Below are positions 52,902-61,997 of a stretch of DNA of 64,000 bases, one piece after another; position 1 is the first letter of the stretch; each line of letters begins with the position of its first letter. Source of the stretch: Planotetraspora silvatica (GTDB lineage Bacteria > Actinomycetota > Actinomycetes > Streptosporangiales > Streptosporangiaceae); NCBI RefSeq assembly GCF_016863315.1, contig NZ_BOOQ01000035.1, positions 31,147-95,146 of the forward strand. The letters run 5' to 3'. The translations under genes and the position numbers were made by a program. The notes below the pieces were generated by a model. It ran no database searches. It had not been told where the DNA came from and was given only the letters and a program-made list of their open reading frames with translations.

Positions 52902-53096
52902 ATGCGCCTCACGGAGTTCTGGAACCGCATGCACCGCCACTTCGGCGAGGTGTACGCGGAGTCGTGGGCGAAGGACTACGTCATCTCCGGCCTGGGCGGG
53001 CGGACCGTCGAGCAGGCGCTCGCCGACGGCGTGGCCGCCAAGCAGGTCTGGTTCGCCGTCTGCCAGGTCGTGGACGTCGACACCAGGCTCCGCTGA
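52902..53096 (+). CDS. DUF3046 family protein
   Basis: 64 residues starting MRLTEFWNRMHRHFGEVYAE and containing GGRTVEQALADG and VWFAVC. This small actinobacterial family of unknown function is typically found beside recA. Here a four-gene cassette separates it from recA. No membrane segment or metal site is visible. Confidence 0.85.
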   Translation: MRLTEFWNRMHRHFGEVYAESWAKDYVISGLGGRTVEQALADGVAAKQVWFAVCQVVDVDTRLR

Positions 53097-53130
53097 CCGA
53101 TCCTTCGGGAAACTGCGCTTTCCGCATGCT

Positions 53131-53176
53131 CCACCACTTGAATGGTGGTTGAACACTTGTTACCTTGTTGACAAGT
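53131..53176. promoter_or_regulatory. Promoter and operators of the regulator/ABC cassette
   Basis: CCACCACTTGAATGGTGG (53131-53148) is an inverted repeat. TTGAAT (53138) is followed after 17 bases by TACCTT (53161), a good promoter pair. ACTTGT (53155) and ACAAGT (53171) form a second inverted repeat over the -10 box. The winged-helix protein encoded at 53626 is a likely ligand. Confidence 0.5.
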
Positions 53177-53194
53177 TGAGCGGGGAGGCAGCTC

Positions 53195-53629
53195 ATGAAC
53201 GCGGAGGAACGACTCTCGCCCGACCAGGCACTCCGGGAGATCGACCGGGTGGATCGGCACGTGCGGAGATCCGCCCGTGGAGTGGCCCATCTGTTTCTGA
53301 TCTTGGGGCTGTGCAGCATGGTCTTCTGGCCCGCCGTGACCCTCGGCCGCGGTGTGGTCGCGGGTCTGGCGGGTGCGGGGTGGGTCGTGCTGACGATCGC
53401 GTCCTGCGTCTACTGGGCGCGGATGCTCGTGCGCGACCGTTACGTGATGTTGATCAACGGGCGGGTGTCCGTGGCGTACATCCTGACCACCCTGCTGGCG
53501 TTCGCCTTCGTCTCGGTCGTCCTTCCCGAAGCCCGCGGTCCCGGCTGGATCGCCGCACTGGTGGCGGTCTCCGTGCTCGCGGGAGCTCCTCTGGTGTACG
53601 CCGCCTGGCGGATCCGGGAAAAGCGATGA
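53195..53629 (+). CDS. Small membrane protein of unknown function
   Basis: 144 residues with a charged N-terminal 28 residues, then four predicted membrane helices arranged as two pairs. GGGGAGG stands before ATG 53195. It overlaps the next gene (regulator) by four bases and so belongs to the exporter cassette. No family recognised; perhaps a sensor or accessory subunit. Confidence 0.82.
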   Translation: MNAEERLSPDQALREIDRVDRHVRRSARGVAHLFLILGLCSMVFWPAVTLGRGVVAGLAGAGWVVLTIASCVYWARMLVRDRYVMLINGRVSVAYILTTLLAFAFVSVVLPEARGPGWIAALVAVSVLAGAPLVYAAWRIREKR

Positions 53630-53934
53630 CCGCACATCCTCGCCACGAACTGGACGAGATCATCCACGCGCCGGTAAGGCTGTCGATCATGGCGGCTCTG
53701 GCGGTGTCCGAGAAGGCCGACTTCCGGTTCCTGCGCGACACCATCGAGGTCAGCGACTCCCTGCTGTCCAAACACATCCTCACTTTGGAAGAGGCCGGAT
53801 ACGTCCGCGTCGAGAAGACCTTCGTCGGAAAGCGGGGCCGCACGTGGCTGTCGCTGACCGAGCGCGGGCGCGCGGCGTTCAACGCCTACACCGACGTGCT
53901 CCGACGGATCACCGAAGGAATCCCCCATGCTTGA
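53626..53934 (+). CDS. Winged-helix transcriptional regulator (HTH_34/MarR-like)
   Basis: 102 residues, essentially one winged helix: HAPVRLSIMAALAVSEKADF, the recognition helix SDSLLSKHILTLEEAGY and a KRGRTWLSLTERG wing. It starts within the stop of the membrane-protein gene and overlaps the ABC ATPase by eight bases. It is probably the local repressor of its own operon. Confidence 0.87.
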   Translation: MTAHPRHELDEIIHAPVRLSIMAALAVSEKADFRFLRDTIEVSDSLLSKHILTLEEAGYVRVEKTFVGKRGRTWLSLTERGRAAFNAYTDVLRRITEGIPHA

Positions 53935-54805
53935 GGTTCAGGATCTGCGTAAGCGCTTCGGCGACAAGGTCGCCCTCGACGGCGTCGGCTTCGCCGTACG
54001 GCCGGGCGAGATGTTCGGCTTCGTCGGGGCCAACGGCGCCGGGAAGACGACCACGATGCGGATCGTCATGGGCGTGCTCGACGCGGACTCCGGCGAGGTA
54101 CGCCTCGATGGGAAGCCCCTGACGTACGACTCCCGCCGCCGGTTCGGCTACATGCCGGAAGAGCGCGGTCTGTATCAGAAGATGAAGGTCGCCGAACAGG
54201 TCGAGTACTTCGGCAGGCTCCACGGGCTGGGCAAGGCCGCGGCCCACGACGCCGCGGGCGAGCTGATCGAACGACTCGGTCTCACCGGGCGGCGCGACGA
54301 CGCGGTGGAGACGCTGTCGCTGGGCAACCAGCAGCGGGTGCAGCTCGCGGTGGCGCTGGTCCACAGCCCCTCGGTCCTGGTGCTCGACGAGCCGTTCTCC
54401 GGCCTCGACCCGATCGCGGTCGACGCGCTGGCCGACGTGCTCAAGGACCGGTGCTCCTCGGGAGTGCCGGTGGTCTTCTCCAGCCACCAGCTCGAGCTCG
54501 TCGAGCAGCTCTGCGACTCCGTCGGCATCATCTCGGGCGGCCGCATGGTCGCCGCGGGCCCGGTCGACGAGTTGCGGGCCACCGAGGGGCGCACCCTTCT
54601 CAAGGTCGTCGTCCGCGGCGCGTCCCCGGGATGGGCCGACGACCTCACCGGCGAGGTCACGACCGACGGCGACCGGCAGGTGCTGCTCATCGAGAGCGGC
54701 GACGATCAGGAAATCCTCCGTTCGGCCGTGAACGCGGGAGAGGTCGAGCACTTCGGCCGGCAGCGGCCCACACTCGCCGAGATCTTCAGGGAGGCCGTCG
54801 CATGA
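53927..54805 (+). CDS. ABC exporter ATP-binding protein
   Basis: 292 residues. Walker A is GANGAGKTT, the signature LSLGNQQRVQ and Walker B VLVLDEPFSGLDP are present, and a C-terminal accessory domain (about 220-292) follows, as in NatA/DrrA-type ATPases. It powers the permease encoded next (4-bp overlap). The exported substrate is unknown: drug, lipid or sodium types share this design. Confidence 0.92.
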   Translation: MLEVQDLRKRFGDKVALDGVGFAVRPGEMFGFVGANGAGKTTTMRIVMGVLDADSGEVRLDGKPLTYDSRRRFGYMPEERGLYQKMKVAEQVEYFGRLHGLGKAAAHDAAGELIERLGLTGRRDDAVETLSLGNQQRVQLAVALVHSPSVLVLDEPFSGLDPIAVDALADVLKDRCSSGVPVVFSSHQLELVEQLCDSVGIISGGRMVAAGPVDELRATEGRTLLKVVVRGASPGWADDLTGEVTTDGDRQVLLIESGDDQEILRSAVNAGEVEHFGRQRPTLAEIFREAVA

Positions 54806-55884
54806 ACGGATTGTGGCTGGTCGCGGATCGCGAGATCCGCACACGCATCAGAACGAAGGGTTTCCTCATCAGCCTCGCGCTCAGCGGACTGCTCGTGGTC
54901 GCCCTGGCCTTCGTGCCGAAGCTCCTGTCCGGTCAGGACTCCTACGAGGTCGCGGTCGTCGGCGCCGTCCCCGTGGCCGCCGCGGACGTCACGTACACGA
55001 AGTACGCCGACGAGGCCGGGGCCCGCAAGGCCGTCACCGACGGAGCCGTGGACGCGGCCCTCATCGACGACCAGAGGGTCGTCAGCGAGGGCGAGCTCGA
55101 CCAGCGCCTCGGGCTGCTCCTCGAGAGCGCGCACCGCGAGGGGAAGATCAAGGCCTCCGGCCTGGTGATCACTCCGCTGACCGTGGAGACCGGGGCGACG
55201 GCGCAGTACCAGAGCGTGCGCACCGGCATCGCGACGCTCCTGGTGATGGTGTTGTTCTTCCTGCTCATCTACTCGGCCATGTACGTCGCGATGGGAGTCG
55301 TCGAGGAGAAGGGCAGCCGGATCGTGGAGATCCTGCTGGCCGCAGTACGGCCCTGGCAGCTGCTCGGCGGGAAGATCGTCGGTCTCGGGCTGCTGGGGCT
55401 GGTCAACCTGGCGGTCGTCATCGGAGGCGGCCTGATCGCCGCCACCGCGACGGGGCTCGCCACCGACTTCCCCCCTGGCATGGCCGGCATCGTGATCAGC
55501 ACGGTGGTGTGGTTCGTGCTCGGCTACGCCTTCTTCTCGGTGCTCGCCGCGGCCTTCGGATCGCTGGTGTCCCGCCAGGAGGAGGTCAACAGTGTGCTGA
55601 CGCCGATGACGATGACGATGACCATCACCTATTTGGTGGCCTACTTCGCGGCCGTCGAGCCCGAGGGCACGCTCGCCCGGGTCCTGTCGCTGGTGCCGCC
55701 GTTCTCCTCGATGGTGATGCCGGTCCGCACGGCGGCCACCGACGTGCCGATCGCGGAGATCGTGTTGTCGGCCGCGCTCATGGTGGTCGCGACGGTCGCG
55801 GTGCTGCTGGCGGGCGCCCGCGTCTACAACAGGGCCGTCGTCCGCACCGGGGCGAGGGTCAAGCTGGCGGAGGTCCTGCGGTGA
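54802..55884 (+). CDS. ABC-2 type exporter permease (NatB-like)
   Basis: 360 residues: one N-terminal helix, a large extracytoplasmic domain (about 45-145), then five or six C-terminal helices with the VEEKGSRIVEILLAAVRPWQLLGGKI segment characteristic of NatB/YhaP-like permeases. It is last in the four-gene cassette, ending 35 bases before the recA LexA box. Confidence 0.9.
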   Translation: MNGLWLVADREIRTRIRTKGFLISLALSGLLVVALAFVPKLLSGQDSYEVAVVGAVPVAAADVTYTKYADEAGARKAVTDGAVDAALIDDQRVVSEGELDQRLGLLLESAHREGKIKASGLVITPLTVETGATAQYQSVRTGIATLLVMVLFFLLIYSAMYVAMGVVEEKGSRIVEILLAAVRPWQLLGGKIVGLGLLGLVNLAVVIGGGLIAATATGLATDFPPGMAGIVISTVVWFVLGYAFFSVLAAAFGSLVSRQEEVNSVLTPMTMTMTITYLVAYFAAVEPEGTLARVLSLVPPFSSMVMPVRTAATDVPIAEIVLSAALMVVATVAVLLAGARVYNRAVVRTGARVKLAEVLR

Positions 55885-55918
55885 GACCACGAGGGCGGAC
55901 GGCGCGTTCCGGATGTGA

Positions 55919-55934
55919 TCGAACAGTCGTTCGG
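55919..55934. promoter_or_regulatory. LexA (SOS) box of recA
   Basis: TCGAACAGTCGTTCGG fits the actinobacterial LexA box (GAAC-N4-GTTC core, 15 of 16 palindromic context). TATATT at 55936-55941 just after it could be the -10 element. recA follows 140 bases later. Confidence 0.8.
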
Positions 55935-56073
55935 CTATATTGAAGTCGCCGCCGGGGTGCGCCGGCCGGAGACCTCTTCCCGAGGCGTGACGCGAAAGCC
56001 CGGGAAAATGTCGGCGGCACCCCGTAGCTTTCCGGTGACCGAGCAAGACGACGACCCTTCCAGGGGGCACCCA

Positions 56074-57177
56074 ATGGCAATCAACGACCGCGAGAAGGCC
56101 CTTGAGACCGCCCTCGCACAAATCGAGCGGCAGTTCGGCAAGGGCTCCGTCATGCGCCTCGGCGACGACGCGCGCGCCCCGATCGAGGTGATCCCGACCG
56201 GCGCGATCGCCCTCGACGTCGCCCTCGGCATCGGCGGCTTCCCCCGCGGCCGCATCGTGGAGGTGTACGGCCCGGAGAGCAGCGGTAAGACCACGGTCGC
56301 GCTGCACGCCGTGGCGAACGCCCAGAAGGGCGGTGGCATCGCCGCGTTCATCGACGCCGAGCACGCCCTCGACCCGGAGTACGCCAAGAAGCTCGGCGTC
56401 GACGTCGACGCCCTGCTCGTCTCGCAGCCCGACACCGGTGAGCAGGCACTCGAGATCGCCGACATGCTGATCCGGTCGGGCGCGGTCGACATCATCGTGA
56501 TCGACTCGGTGGCGGCGCTGGTGCCCAAGGCCGAGATCGAGGGCGAGATGGGCGACAGCCACGTCGGCCTTCAGGCCCGCCTGATGTCGCAGGCCCTCCG
56601 GAAGATCGCGGGCGCCCTCAACCAGACCCGGACGACCGCCCTGTTCATCAACCAGCTGCGCGAGAAGATCGGCGTCATGTTCGGGTCGCCCGAGACCACC
56701 ACGGGTGGCAAGGCGCTGAAGTTCTACGCCTCGGTCCGGCTGGACGTGCGGCGGATCGAGACGCTCAAGGACGGCACCGAGCCCGTCGGCAACCGGACCA
56801 GGGTCAAGGTCGTCAAGAACAAGATGGCCCCGCCCTTCCGTCAGGCCGACTTCGACATCCTGTACGGCTTCGGCATCTCGCGCGAGGGCGGCCTCATCGA
56901 CATGGGGGTCGAGCAGGGGTTCGTGCGCAAGGCGGGCGCCTGGTACACCTACGAGGGCGACCAGCTCGGGCAGGGCAAGGAGAACGCCCGTAACTTCCTG
57001 AAGAACAACCCCGACGTCGCCAACGAGATCGAGAAGAAGATCAAGGAGAAGCTCGGGATCGGGCCGCGCCTGGACACGCCCAGCGAGCCCGTGGCCGCCG
57101 CGGCCCCCGCCGCCGCTGCTGCCCCGGCCGGCCGGGGCGCCAAGGCGGCCGCCGCGCCCAAGCCTGGTGATGTCTGA
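56074..57177 (+). CDS. recA: Recombinase RecA
   Basis: 367 residues. Walker A GPESSGKT is at 66-73; [21 protein letters not shown], the L2 loop [10 protein letters not shown] and the C-terminal domain are standard. The last 30 residues are an Ala/Pro-rich tail. It binds single-stranded DNA for homologous recombination and triggers LexA cleavage. ATG 56074 follows AGGGGG. The gene is preceded by a LexA box and followed by recX after eight bases. Confidence 0.97.
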   Translation: MAINDREKALETALAQIERQFGKGSVMRLGDDARAPIEVIPTGAIALDVALGIGGFPRGRIVEVYGPESSGKTTVALHAVANAQKGGGIAAFIDAEHALDPEYAKKLGVDVDALLVSQPDTGEQALEIADMLIRSGAVDIIVIDSVAALVPKAEIEGEMGDSHVGLQARLMSQALRKIAGALNQTRTTALFINQLREKIGVMFGSPETTTGGKALKFYASVRLDVRRIETLKDGTEPVGNRTRVKVVKNKMAPPFRQADFDILYGFGISREGGLIDMGVEQGFVRKAGAWYTYEGDQLGQGKENARNFLKNNPDVANEIEKKIKEKLGIGPRLDTPSEPVAAAAPAAAAAPAGRGAKAAAAPKPGDV

Positions 57178-57185
57178 GCTTCGCC

Positions 57186-58061
57186 ATGAAGCGTGACGAC
57201 ACCCCCGGTCCGGCCGACGAGATCAGGCCGGGGGACTGGAACTCCGGTCCGTGGGACGGCTCTGACGGCTCCTCCGGTGAAGACCGCCCGCGTGAGACCG
57301 CCGCGACACTCGACGGTCTGCGCGAGCGGATCCGGCAGGGTGAAGCCGTCCGGGCCGATCGCGCCGGCGGTGGTGACGGCCACGCCGGCGACGATGACGA
57401 CGGCGTCTTCGGAGCCGGTGGCGACAGATCGGCGCGTGCCTCGGGACGACGTGGCGGCGGTTCCCGCCGTGAGCGCCGTGACAGGAGACAGGGCGGGCGG
57501 CAGCGGGGATGGTCGCCCGACGGCCCGCAGGAGGGCTCTCCGGCGAGCCAGGGGCCCGATGCGGACCCCGAAGCGGTGGCCAGGGCGATCTGCCTGCGCC
57601 TGCTGACCATGGCGCCGAAGACGAGGGCTCAGCTGGCCGAGGCGCTGCGTAAGCGGGAGGTGCCAGAGGAGGCGGCGCAGGCCGTGCTCGAGCGGTTCTC
57701 CGAGGTGGGGCTCATCGACGACGAGGCGTTCGCCGCGGCGTGGGTCAGCTCCCGGCACATCGGGCGAGGGCTGGCCCGCCGGGCGCTCGCCCAGGAGTTG
57801 CGCCACCGGGGCGTGGAGGAGGAGACCGTCAAGGAGGCGGTCGATCGACTCGATCCGGAGCAGGAGGTCGAGACGGCTCGCGCGCTGGTGGCCCGGAAGC
57901 TGGCGGCCACGCGCGGAGCGGATCCGAAAACCCGTACGCGCAGGCTGGCCGGGATGCTCGCCCGCAAGGGCTACTCCCCGGGACTGGCGTTTCGCGTGGT
58001 CCGGGAGGCTTTGGAGGCCGAAGGCATGGAGACGGACGACCTTCCCGGGGAATTCGGTTGA
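57186..58061 (+). CDS. recX: RecA regulator RecX
   Basis: 291 residues. The C-terminal about 160 residues hold the three-helix RecX repeats (LTMAPKTRAQLAEALRKR, GLIDDEAFAAAWVSSR, GLARRALAQELRHRGV). The N-terminal about 125 residues are disordered and Gly/Asp/Arg-rich, longer than in typical RecX. It modulates RecA filaments and is co-transcribed with recA. Confidence 0.93.
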   Translation: MKRDDTPGPADEIRPGDWNSGPWDGSDGSSGEDRPRETAATLDGLRERIRQGEAVRADRAGGGDGHAGDDDDGVFGAGGDRSARASGRRGGGSRRERRDRRQGGRQRGWSPDGPQEGSPASQGPDADPEAVARAICLRLLTMAPKTRAQLAEALRKREVPEEAAQAVLERFSEVGLIDDEAFAAAWVSSRHIGRGLARRALAQELRHRGVEEETVKEAVDRLDPEQEVETARALVARKLAATRGADPKTRTRRLAGMLARKGYSPGLAFRVVREALEAEGMETDDLPGEFG

Positions 58062-58348
58062 CCAAGAACGCCGGACCAAAGTGACTTGACAGACCGTCTT
58101 TGCTTGCTCGTTACCTCTCTGACGCTTAATCTCGACCGCAGTGAGGAGTTACTCCGCACAGCGCGGATTGCCATAACGGTGAACGACGGACAAGAGAGTT
58201 AGACGGGCCTTCGGGTCATATCGGGTGGCCTGTCGGCCGCCCGGATATCGTGACGATATTTGTCCTGGTGACGCCACCGGGTGGTGCTGTGCTGCGCGTG
58301 TGACCCTTCGCTTGCCGGGAAGTCGTGAGGCGAGAGGGGTGAGCGAGC
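58062..58348. promoter_or_regulatory. Leader region of rny with hairpin and palindrome
   Basis: 287 bases without a gene. TTGACA at 58086 may start a promoter. A strong stem with GGTGGCC/GGCCGCC arms and a TGTC loop covers 58218-58248 (one G-U pair, one bulge). ATATCGTGACGATAT, a perfect palindrome with seven-base arms, covers 58245-58259 and shares bases with the stem, so the two structures are mutually exclusive. Confidence 0.45.
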
Positions 58349-59974
58349 ATGAACACGATCGTGATCGTTCTGGCGGTTGCGGTGGTCCTGCTGGCTCTGG
58401 TGGCGATAGCCGCGCTCCTCGTCGTCGTCCGGCGGACGGCCGCCTCTGTCAAACTGTCAGGCCCCTCTCCCGAGCAGATCGCCGAGGCCAAGGCCGAGGT
58501 GAGTGAGGAGCTGGAGCGGGCGCGGCAGGAGGCGGAGGAGATCCGCGCGAAGGCCGAGAAGGACGCGGGGGAGATCCTCAAGCGATCGGAGTCCGTGGCC
58601 GAGGGCGCCGTGTTGTCGCGCAAGGAGGTCGAGGAGGAGTCCCGCCTCCGCAAGGACGAGCTGAAGGAACTCCGTTCCGACCTCGAACGCCGCGAGAACC
58701 GGCTCGGCGAGCGCGAGCAGCGGCTCGACGAGGAGGCCCGGCGGCAGGCCGACCGGGCGCGCAAACTGGCCGAGACGGAGACCGAGCTGGCCGACCGTCG
58801 AGAGGAACTCGACCGGGTCGCGGACAAGCGCCGTCAGATCCTGGAGCGGGTCGCCGGGCTCACCGCGGAACAGGCCAAGTCGGAGCTGGTCAAGGAGATC
58901 GAGAACCAGGCCAAGCGTGAGGCCGCGCTCATCATCAGGGAGATCGAGGGCGAGGCCCGCAAGGAGGGCGAGAAGCGCGCCTGCAAGATCGTGACCCTGG
59001 CGGTCCAGCGGGTCGCCACGGAGCAGACCGCCGAGTCTGTGGTCAGCGTGCTCCACCTGCCGGGTGACGAGATGAAGGGCCGCATCATCGGGCGGGAAGG
59101 CCGCAACATCCGGGCCTTCGAGTCGACGACGGGCGTCAACCTCATCATCGACGACACCCCCGAGGCCGTGCTCCTGTCCTGCTTCGACCCGGTGAGGCGG
59201 GAGACCGCCCGGCTGACGCTGGAGCGGCTCGTCCTCGACGGCCGCATCCACCCGCAGCGGATCGAGGAGGCCTACGAGCGGAGCCGCGAGGAGGTCCGGG
59301 AGCTGTGCGTCCGGGCCGGCGAGGACGCCCTGGTCGAACTCGGCATCACCGAGATGCACCCGGAACTGATCACCCTGCTCGGTCAGCTCCGATACCGCAC
59401 CTCCTATGGGCAGAACGTGCTGAAGCACCTGATCGAGTCGGCGCACCTCGCCGGGATCATGGCATCCGAGCTGGGGCTCGACCGCGAGCCGGTGAAGCGG
59501 GGCGCGCTGCTCCACGACATCGGCAAGGCGCTCACCCACGAGGTCGAGGGCAGCCACGCTCTGATCGGCGCGGAGATCGCCCGGCGGTACGGCGAGCACG
59601 AGGACGTTGTCCACGCGATCGAGGCGCATCACAACGAGGTGGAGGTCCGCACGGTCGAGGCGGTCCTCACTCAGGCGGCCGACGCGATCAGCGGGAGCCG
59701 CCCCGGCGCCCGGCGGGAGTCGCTGGAGGCGTACGTGAAGCGGCTGGAGCGCCTGGAGGAGATCGCCCAGTCCTACGAGGGCGTGGACAAGGTGTTCGCC
59801 ATGCAGGCCGGCCGGGAGATCCGGGTGATGGTCCGCCCCGACTCCGTGGACGACATCCAGGCCCAGGTCATCGCCAGGGACGTGGCCAAGCAGGTCGAGG
59901 AGGAGCTGACCTACCCCGGTCAGATCCGGATCACCGTGGTCCGCGAGTCCCGCGCGACCGAGTTCGCCCGCTGA
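58349..59974 (+). CDS. rny: Ribonuclease Y
   Basis: 541 residues: an N-terminal membrane helix (about 3-27), a long charged coiled coil (about 40-210), a KH RNA-binding domain with [12 protein letters not shown] (about 235-295) and an HD phosphohydrolase domain with His389-Asp390 (LLHDIGKA). It is a membrane-tethered endoribonuclease initiating mRNA decay. The final codons and stop are repeated in tandem just downstream (59951-60010). Confidence 0.95.
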   Translation: MNTIVIVLAVAVVLLALVAIAALLVVVRRTAASVKLSGPSPEQIAEAKAEVSEELERARQEAEEIRAKAEKDAGEILKRSESVAEGAVLSRKEVEEESRLRKDELKELRSDLERRENRLGEREQRLDEEARRQADRARKLAETETELADRREELDRVADKRRQILERVAGLTAEQAKSELVKEIENQAKREAALIIREIEGEARKEGEKRACKIVTLAVQRVATEQTAESVVSVLHLPGDEMKGRIIGREGRNIRAFESTTGVNLIIDDTPEAVLLSCFDPVRRETARLTLERLVLDGRIHPQRIEEAYERSREEVRELCVRAGEDALVELGITEMHPELITLLGQLRYRTSYGQNVLKHLIESAHLAGIMASELGLDREPVKRGALLHDIGKALTHEVEGSHALIGAEIARRYGEHEDVVHAIEAHHNEVEVRTVEAVLTQAADAISGSRPGARRESLEAYVKRLERLEEIAQSYEGVDKVFAMQAGREIRVMVRPDSVDDIQAQVIARDVAKQVEEELTYPGQIRITVVRESRATEFAR

Positions 59975-60010
59975 AGCTCCCGCGCGACCGAGTTCGCCCG
60001 CTGAAGCTCC
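59951..60010 (+). repeat. Perfect 30-bp tandem duplication at the rny stop
   Basis: 59951-59980 and 59981-60010 are identical, each starting CGCGCGACCGAGTTCG. The unit includes the last seven sense codons and the TGA of rny, so the duplication adds a second, untranslated copy of the gene end. Confidence 0.95.
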
Positions 60011-60023
60011 CGCTCGGCCTGTG

Positions 60024-61958
60024 TCAGTCGCTCTGCTGGAAGATCTGCAGGTAGAACGACAGTTCGGCGGCCAGGGCGGCGGTCCTGGTCTCCAGCCGGC
60101 GGAACCCGTGGGCCTCGCCTTCGAAGGTGAGGTAGGTGCAGGGGATGTCGCGGGCCGTCAACCGGTCGGCGAACGCCTCCGACTGGGACGGCGGCACGAC
60201 CGGGTCGGCGAGCCCCTGCATGAGGAGCATCGGGCAGGTGACCTCGTCGGCGCGGGACAACGGTTCGCGGGAGCCGTACAGGGACTCCGGGCCGACCAGC
60301 CACTCCACGTAGCGGGACTCGAAGTCGTGCGTCGCGGCCACGAACGGGCCGAGGGCGCTGACGCCCGCGACGGAGACCCCTCCCGCGAAGACCCCGGAGG
60401 CACAGCAGGCCGCCATGACCGTCCAGCCTCCGGCGCTCTCTCCGCGGACGGCGATCCGCGTGGGGTCGGCGAGCCCCTCCGCCGCGAGCCACGTGGCCGC
60501 CGCGACGGTGTCCTCGACGTCGGCGATGCCCCACTGGCCGCGCAGGCGCTCGCGGTAGGCCCTGCCGTACCCGGTGGAGCCGCCGTAGTTGACGTCGAGC
60601 ACGCCGATGCCGCGGCTGGTGAAGAACGCCTTGTCCAGGCTCAGCGCGGTGGTCGCGTGCGAGGTCGGGCCTCCGTGGACGAAGACGACGTACGGCGAGG
60701 GCCCCTCCGCGGTGTGGTCCGGGTTGGCAGGCGGATAGAGGTTGGCGTGGAGGCGGCGGCCGAGGCCGCCCTCGATCTCGATGGCCTGCGGGCTGGGCAG
60801 GAAGGCGACGTCGGGCAGTTCGGGGATGTCGCGCCGCAGCCCCTCGACCCTGCCGGTCACCATGTCGACGCGGACGACCGAGCGCGGGGTGTCCGGGCCG
60901 TACGCGATGCCCGCGAGAATCGTGCCGTCGGCGCTGAACGCGGGCAGCCACCCCTGGTACGGCACGTCGACGTCGGTGAGGGCACCGGTGTCGGGGTCGA
61001 GGATGCCCAGGCGCAGGTCGCCCCGCCCGTGCACGACCGCGAGCCGCCCGTCGTCCAGCACGAGGTACGGCAGGCCGCCGAGTTGCCACAACGGCCCGGC
61101 GAACTCCTCCTCGGCGGGGAACAGGGCCAGCGGAGAGGTGCCGAAGATGCCGATCTCGTAGAGGTTCCACCAGCCGGACCAGTCGGAGACGAGGTAGAGG
61201 TGGCGGTCGTCCCGCCACCGCGGCGCCAGGACCGACTCGGTGACGCCGCCCTTGATGGTCCACGATCTGCCGTCGGCGACGCTGGTGATGCGCAGTTCCG
61301 TGCCGGCCCACGGCATGCGCGGGTGGTTCCAGCAGATGTAGGCGACGTGCTCCCCGTCGGGGGAGATCGTGGGAGAGGCGTAGAAGTCACTGCCGCTCAC
61401 CCGCTCGACGACCTCCGCGAGCCGCCCGTCCGGCTCCGCGCCCGGCTCCGCGCCCGGGTGCGCGGCCGGGGGCAGGGCGATGGAGACGATCGAGCGGATG
61501 ACCTTGGCGTCCGGATGATGACGCTCCTGGACGCACCACACCTCGGTCCCGTGGGGGAAGTCGCGGACCAGCAGGTCGGCGTAGCGCAGGCCGGTGGGCA
61601 GATCGGGTTCCGGGGTCAGCGGCCGGGGCTTCGCGCCCTCTTCCGCGAGGTAGAGCCGCTGGTCCGCGTGATGGGTGAAGACGATGCCGCGACCCGGCAC
61701 GACGGCGTAGGACCGGCCGCCGTACTCGTGGACGCGGGTGCGCGCGTCCCACGGTGCCGCGAGCAACTCGCGGCGTGTTCCGTCGGCGGCGCGGTGCACG
61801 ACCGTGCGCCGGCCGCCCTCAGCAGGCCTGTTCTCCTCCCACCAGACCTCCTCGCCCAGGACCGTGGGGAAACCGAGACCCAGGCCGGAGCGGGCGACGT
61901 CGGACGTGGAGATCGGTGACGGCCAGGGAGCATAGGGCGCCTGGGGCTCGGGGGGCAT
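60024..61958 (-). CDS. S9-family serine peptidase (acylaminoacyl-peptidase/oligopeptidase type)
   Basis: 644 residues: an N-terminal beta-propeller (about 40-390, repeated SPDGEHVAYICW, GILDPDTGAL) and a C-terminal alpha/beta hydrolase with Ser508 in GESAGG, the Asp of GLADPVVP and the His of GEAHGFR. No signal peptide, so it cleaves short peptides in the cytoplasm. It converges on rny with 49 bases between stops. Confidence 0.9.
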   Translation of the reverse strand: MPPEPQAPYAPWPSPISTSDVARSGLGLGFPTVLGEEVWWEENRPAEGGRRTVVHRAADGTRRELLAAPWDARTRVHEYGGRSYAVVPGRGIVFTHHADQRLYLAEEGAKPRPLTPEPDLPTGLRYADLLVRDFPHGTEVWCVQERHHPDAKVIRSIVSIALPPAAHPGAEPGAEPDGRLAEVVERVSGSDFYASPTISPDGEHVAYICWNHPRMPWAGTELRITSVADGRSWTIKGGVTESVLAPRWRDDRHLYLVSDWSGWWNLYEIGIFGTSPLALFPAEEEFAGPLWQLGGLPYLVLDDGRLAVVHGRGDLRLGILDPDTGALTDVDVPYQGWLPAFSADGTILAGIAYGPDTPRSVVRVDMVTGRVEGLRRDIPELPDVAFLPSPQAIEIEGGLGRRLHANLYPPANPDHTAEGPSPYVVFVHGGPTSHATTALSLDKAFFTSRGIGVLDVNYGGSTGYGRAYRERLRGQWGIADVEDTVAAATWLAAEGLADPTRIAVRGESAGGWTVMAACCASGVFAGGVSVAGVSALGPFVAATHDFESRYVEWLVGPESLYGSREPLSRADEVTCPMLLMQGLADPVVPPSQSEAFADRLTARDIPCTYLTFEGEAHGFRRLETRTAALAAELSFYLQIFQQSD

Positions 61959-61997
61959 GACCGCATCCTGCCGGAAACCGGCTCCACGTGAGGCCGG

